A stretch of 64,000 bases of DNA from assembly GCF_007997285.1 (NCBI RefSeq), contig NZ_VORX01000004.1:248001-312000 (forward strand), written 5' to 3'. The notes below the pieces were generated by a model. That model saw only the letters and a list, made by a program, of their open reading frames with translations, made no database searches and was not told the origin of the DNA. This DNA is from Gelidibacter salicanalis (lineage in GTDB: Bacteria > Bacteroidota > Bacteroidia > Flavobacteriales > Flavobacteriaceae). A program made the translations under genes and the position numbers. Below, piece after piece: positions 61,138 to 64,000 of the stretch. How positions within the stretch are numbered: position 1 is the first letter of the stretch; every line of letters starts with the position of its first letter.

Positions 61138-63453
61138 TTGGAAAAGTATTTAAGTCAGTTAAACGAAGCGCAACTAGCACCAACATTGCAGAAGGAAGGC
61201 CCTATGATTGTGATTGCGGGAGCCGGTTCTGGTAAAACCCGTGTGTTGACATTTAGGATTGCCTATTTAATGAGTCAGGGTGTGGACCCGTTTAACATCC
61301 TTTCTTTGACGTTTACCAATAAAGCTGCTCGCGAAATGAAGGGCAGAATTTCAGAAATTGTAGGCACTAGTGAAGCAAAGAATTTGTGGATGGGTACATT
61401 TCACTCTGTCTTTGCTAAGATTCTGCGAATTGAAGCAGATAAATTAGGGTATCCTAGCAATTTTACCATTTATGATGCACAGGATTCCCAACGTCTGATT
61501 GGGGCCATTATTAAGGAAATGGGACTGGATAAGGATATTTATAAAACCAAACAGATCAGCTCTCGAATTTCCTCCTACAAAAACAGTCTGATTACCGTAA
61601 AAGCCTATTTTCAGAATGCTGAACTTATTGAGGCAGATACCATGGCCAAACGCCTGAGATTAGGCGACATCTATAAGAATTATGTAGACCGTTGTTTTAA
61701 GGCGGGGGCTATGGATTTTGATGATTTGCTTTTAAAAACTAACGAGTTACTGACTCGTTTTCCGGATGTATTGGCAAAATATCAGAACCGGTTCCGCTAC
61801 ATCTTGGTAGATGAGTATCAGGATACTAACCATTCTCAGTATTTAATTGTAAGGGCTTTATCTGATAAATTCCAAAATATTTGTGTGGTGGGAGATGATG
61901 CCCAAAGTATTTATGCCTTTAGGGGTGCCAATATCAATAATATTTTAAATTTTCAAAAGGATTACGATGATGTAAAGATGTTCCGTTTGGAACAGAATTA
62001 CCGATCGACCAAGAATATTGTCAATGCAGCCAATTCCATCATCGATAAAAACCAGACTAAACTTGAGAAAGTGGTGTGGACAGCAAACGATGACGGCCCT
62101 AAAATTAAAGTCAACCGATTAATGACCGATGGGGATGAAGGCCGTTTTGTTGCAAGTTCCATCTTTGAAAATAAAATGGAGCACCAGCTCGATAATAGTG
62201 ATTTTGCGATTCTCTACCGTACCAATGCACAATCCCGTGCTATGGAGGACGCCTTGAGAAAACGAAACATTCCCTATAGAATTTACGGAGGACTTTCTTT
62301 CTATCAACGAAAAGAGATTAAAGATGTGCTATCCTACTTACGCTTGATTATTAATCCGGCCGATGAAGAAGCGCTGAAACGTGTGATTAACTTTCCGGGT
62401 CGTGGTATTGGTCAAACGACAATAGATCGCTTGGTTGTGGCCGCCAATGGTTATAACCGCTCCATTTTTGAGGTGATGAAGCATGTGGTTAAAGTAGATA
62501 TCAACATTAATTCGGGAACAAAAAATAAATTAAAGAATTTTGTCACCATGATCGAAAGTTTTCAGGTGATGAACCAAACGGCCAATGCTTTTGATTTGGC
62601 CGAGCACGTAACGAAGGTGACTGGTCTGATCAAGGAATTCAAAAATGACGGGACGCCAGAAGGCATAGCCAAAATGGAAAACATTGAGGAGTTGCTCAAC
62701 GGGATTAAGGATTTTGTGGAAGGTCAGGAAGAATTGGCTGATGCCACTGGATCTCTTCCGGAGTTTTTGGAAGATGTCGCACTGGCAACAGATTTGGATG
62801 CCAATAAAGGCGATGCCGATCACGTGGCGCTGATGACCATTCACTTGGCGAAAGGTTTGGAGTTTCCTTATGTTTATATCGTGGGGATGGAAGAAGATCT
62901 CTTCCCGAGTGGTATGAGTATGAACACCCGTAGTGAATTGGAGGAGGAGCGCCGTTTATTTTATGTCGCGTTAACCAGAGCTGAAAAGCAGGCGTATTTG
63001 ACCTATACGATGTCGCGCTACCGTTGGGGAAAATTAATTGATGCAGAACCGAGCCGTTTTATTGAGGAAATTGACGAAAATTTCTTGGAGATCTTGACAC
63101 CAATTGATGACCGACGATTCAATCCGATGTTATCTGCAGATATTTTTGGAGATATTGAGCCCAACCAAATCCGTTTCAAAAAACCGACCAAGCGAAAATC
63201 TGAAGAAAAACCCGCAAAATTTATTCCGCCAGCCAAGTTAAAACCTATAGGCAAATCGACAGGAAGTCCTGATGTGAATCTTTTTGATGGCAAATTGACC
63301 GTAGGCAATGTGGTAGAACACATGCGTTTTGGAAAAGGGGAAGTTTTAAAAATAGAAGGTGTTGGTACCGATACCAAAGCTGAAATAAACTTTGAACACG
63401 GTGGCGTCAAAAAATTATTATTACGATTTGCCAAATTGGATGTGCTAGGATAA
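61138..63453 (+). CDS. UvrD/PcrA-type superfamily 1 DNA helicase
   Basis: A 771-residue helicase beginning at TTG (61138), with AAGGAG close upstream; this start matches the family N-terminus EKYLSQLNEAQLAPTLQKEG. Motifs: Walker A IAGAGSGKTRVLTFRIAYLM, motif II ILVDEYQDTNHSQYL, QNYRSTKNIVNAANSIIDKN, and motif V/VI MTIHLAKGLEFPYVYIVG, VALTRAEKQAYLTY. The last 100 residues form a Tudor-like tail (VEHMRFGKGEVLKIEGVGTD). It unwinds DNA in nucleotide excision and mismatch repair. Single-gene unit; function clear, uvrD versus pcrA naming arbitrary. Confidence 0.95.
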   Translation: MEKYLSQLNEAQLAPTLQKEGPMIVIAGAGSGKTRVLTFRIAYLMSQGVDPFNILSLTFTNKAAREMKGRISEIVGTSEAKNLWMGTFHSVFAKILRIEADKLGYPSNFTIYDAQDSQRLIGAIIKEMGLDKDIYKTKQISSRISSYKNSLITVKAYFQNAELIEADTMAKRLRLGDIYKNYVDRCFKAGAMDFDDLLLKTNELLTRFPDVLAKYQNRFRYILVDEYQDTNHSQYLIVRALSDKFQNICVVGDDAQSIYAFRGANINNILNFQKDYDDVKMFRLEQNYRSTKNIVNAANSIIDKNQTKLEKVVWTANDDGPKIKVNRLMTDGDEGRFVASSIFENKMEHQLDNSDFAILYRTNAQSRAMEDALRKRNIPYRIYGGLSFYQRKEIKDVLSYLRLIINPADEEALKRVINFPGRGIGQTTIDRLVVAANGYNRSIFEVMKHVVKVDININSGTKNKLKNFVTMIESFQVMNQTANAFDLAEHVTKVTGLIKEFKNDGTPEGIAKMENIEELLNGIKDFVEGQEELADATGSLPEFLEDVALATDLDANKGDADHVALMTIHLAKGLEFPYVYIVGMEEDLFPSGMSMNTRSELEEERRLFYVALTRAEKQAYLTYTMSRYRWGKLIDAEPSRFIEEIDENFLEILTPIDDRRFNPMLSADIFGDIEPNQIRFKKPTKRKSEEKPAKFIPPAKLKPIGKSTGSPDVNLFDGKLTVGNVVEHMRFGKGEVLKIEGVGTDTKAEINFEHGGVKKLLLRFAKLDVLG

Positions 63454-63536
63454 CTTTCGCAAGCGCATCAAAGCAACTCATTTATACAAATGTCCAGATT
63501 TAGGGTTTTCGTGGTAGCGCAAAAGATTTAAGGATC

Positions 63537-63735
63537 TTATAAGACCTCAAGCAGTTGATCCTTAATTACGTTATTAAAATCAGCCTCTTTTTCGGTAAAA
63601 TAGTTTTTATGATTGATGGATTTGCGAAATAGGTTGTCTTCCGTTTCCTTCCGCTAAGACTGAGATAGTTGAGAACGTCATCATCTGAATATGGGATAGC
63701 ATCCCATTTTTATAGGTTTAAAAGGTCTTCAAGGG
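63537..63735 (-). pseudogene. Possible decayed ORF in the uvrD-Sua5 gap
   Basis: The 63454-63820 gap holds no intact gene. On the minus strand a protein-like reading, WDAIPYSDDDVLNYLSLS then after a frameshift RKETEDNLFRKSINHKNYFT and VIKDQLLEVL before a TAA, runs with one stop and one frameshift. No family recognised. It may be a gene remnant or chance. Confidence 0.3.
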
Positions 63736-63820
63736 ACGCTCTCGCCCACTAAAACAAGATTTATACCCTTCATAATAAAATATTTAATTACTTTGTAAAT
63801 AAACTCATAATCTTTACAGT

Positions 63821-64000
63821 ATGGCTGAATTTATTAGAATTTACGAAGAGAACCCCAACGCCAAGGAAATTAAGAAAGTCATTAAAGTGCTTAAAGCTGG
63901 CGGACTTATCATTTATCCTACTGATACCGTTTATGGATTGGGCTGCGATATCAATAATATAAAAGCTTTAGAGCGGGTAGCGCAGATTAAGGGGGTGAAA
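63821..64000 (+). CDS. Sua5/YciO/YrdC-family protein (partial)
   Basis: The first 60 codons of a gene cut by the window end. The product begins MAEFIRIYEENPNAKEIKKV and continues IKVLKAGGLIIYPTDTVYGL, then GCDINNIKALERVAQIKGVK. The PTDTVYGLGCD motif and the K-x-R-like helix are those of the YrdC domain, which makes threonylcarbamoyl-AMP for the t6A base of tRNA, or the related YciO group. The rest lies outside the window. Confidence 0.9.
   Translation, partial: MAEFIRIYEENPNAKEIKKVIKVLKAGGLIIYPTDTVYGLGCDINNIKALERVAQIKGVK

Noticed and set aside
1-64000. CRISPR array or cas genes
   Set aside because: No regularly spaced direct repeats or Cas motifs were seen.

Overview
The window looks like a chromosomal segment of a marine-type Flavobacteriaceae bacterium (Bacteroidota). 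DNA is AT-rich, Shine-Dalgarno sequences are mostly absent, one promoter has the Bacteroidota TAnnTTTG element, and the housekeeping neighbourhood (ribB-lptF/G-lolA-ftsK-dgkA-tpx) is one known from flavobacteria. Species cannot be named from sequence alone.

Region 1 (1-9635, minus strand) is one tightly packed operon that looks like a regulated cell-death or anti-phage module. In transcription order it encodes: an active-looking caspase fused to an SGNH hydrolase; a protein matching the bacterial gasdermin pattern; a 42-residue peptide; a CHAT-type caspase-like protease; a MoxR AAA+ ATPase; its von Willebrand A (CoxE-like) partner; and a caspase-fold protein that has lost both catalytic residues and ends in leucine-rich repeats (cut by the window edge). 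Gasdermin plus caspase is a known bacterial death pair. MoxR-vWA plus caspase effectors is a known conflict-system architecture. Their union in one operon, with a dead caspase-LRR and a caspase-lipase fusion, is the main novelty candidate.

Region 2 (about 9640-11460) is a scar-like boundary: a decayed DUF2264 gene end, an orphan NusG/UpxY-type antiterminator pointing toward the death operon, and a 227-bp MITE with inverted repeats and target-site duplication.

Region 3 (11458-35825, plus strand) is an extracellular contractile injection system (eCIS): sheath, tube, zinc-ribbon baseplate protein, disordered linker protein, astacin-like metalloprotease (probable payload), Pvc16/DUF4255 cap protein, AAA+ ATPase, small protein, DUF4157 protein with a candidate cysteine-protease domain, CIS1/LysM proteins, hub, spike, PAAR tip, gp25, two baseplate-J proteins, gpI-like protein and a DUF6519 beta-helix protein. 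A duplicated gene junction brackets the metalloprotease, recording how that cargo gene was inserted. The operon ends in a terminator. Beyond it lie a tRNA-like relic, an intact tRNA-Ser(UGA), a nitroreductase and a small lipoprotein, and then a second MITE in the same orientation as the first.

Region 4 (38440-64000) is ordinary chromosome: DegT-type aminotransferase, RibB, LptF/G-type permease, LolA, FtsK, DgkA, Tpx, PheT, a TlpA-like lipoprotein, MiaE-like hydroxylase, RecG, M1 aminopeptidase, patatin, AsmA/DUF748-like protein, M20 amidohydrolase, UvrD/PcrA helicase and the start of a Sua5/YrdC protein.

All functional calls rest on motif reading and family knowledge; no database search was run.
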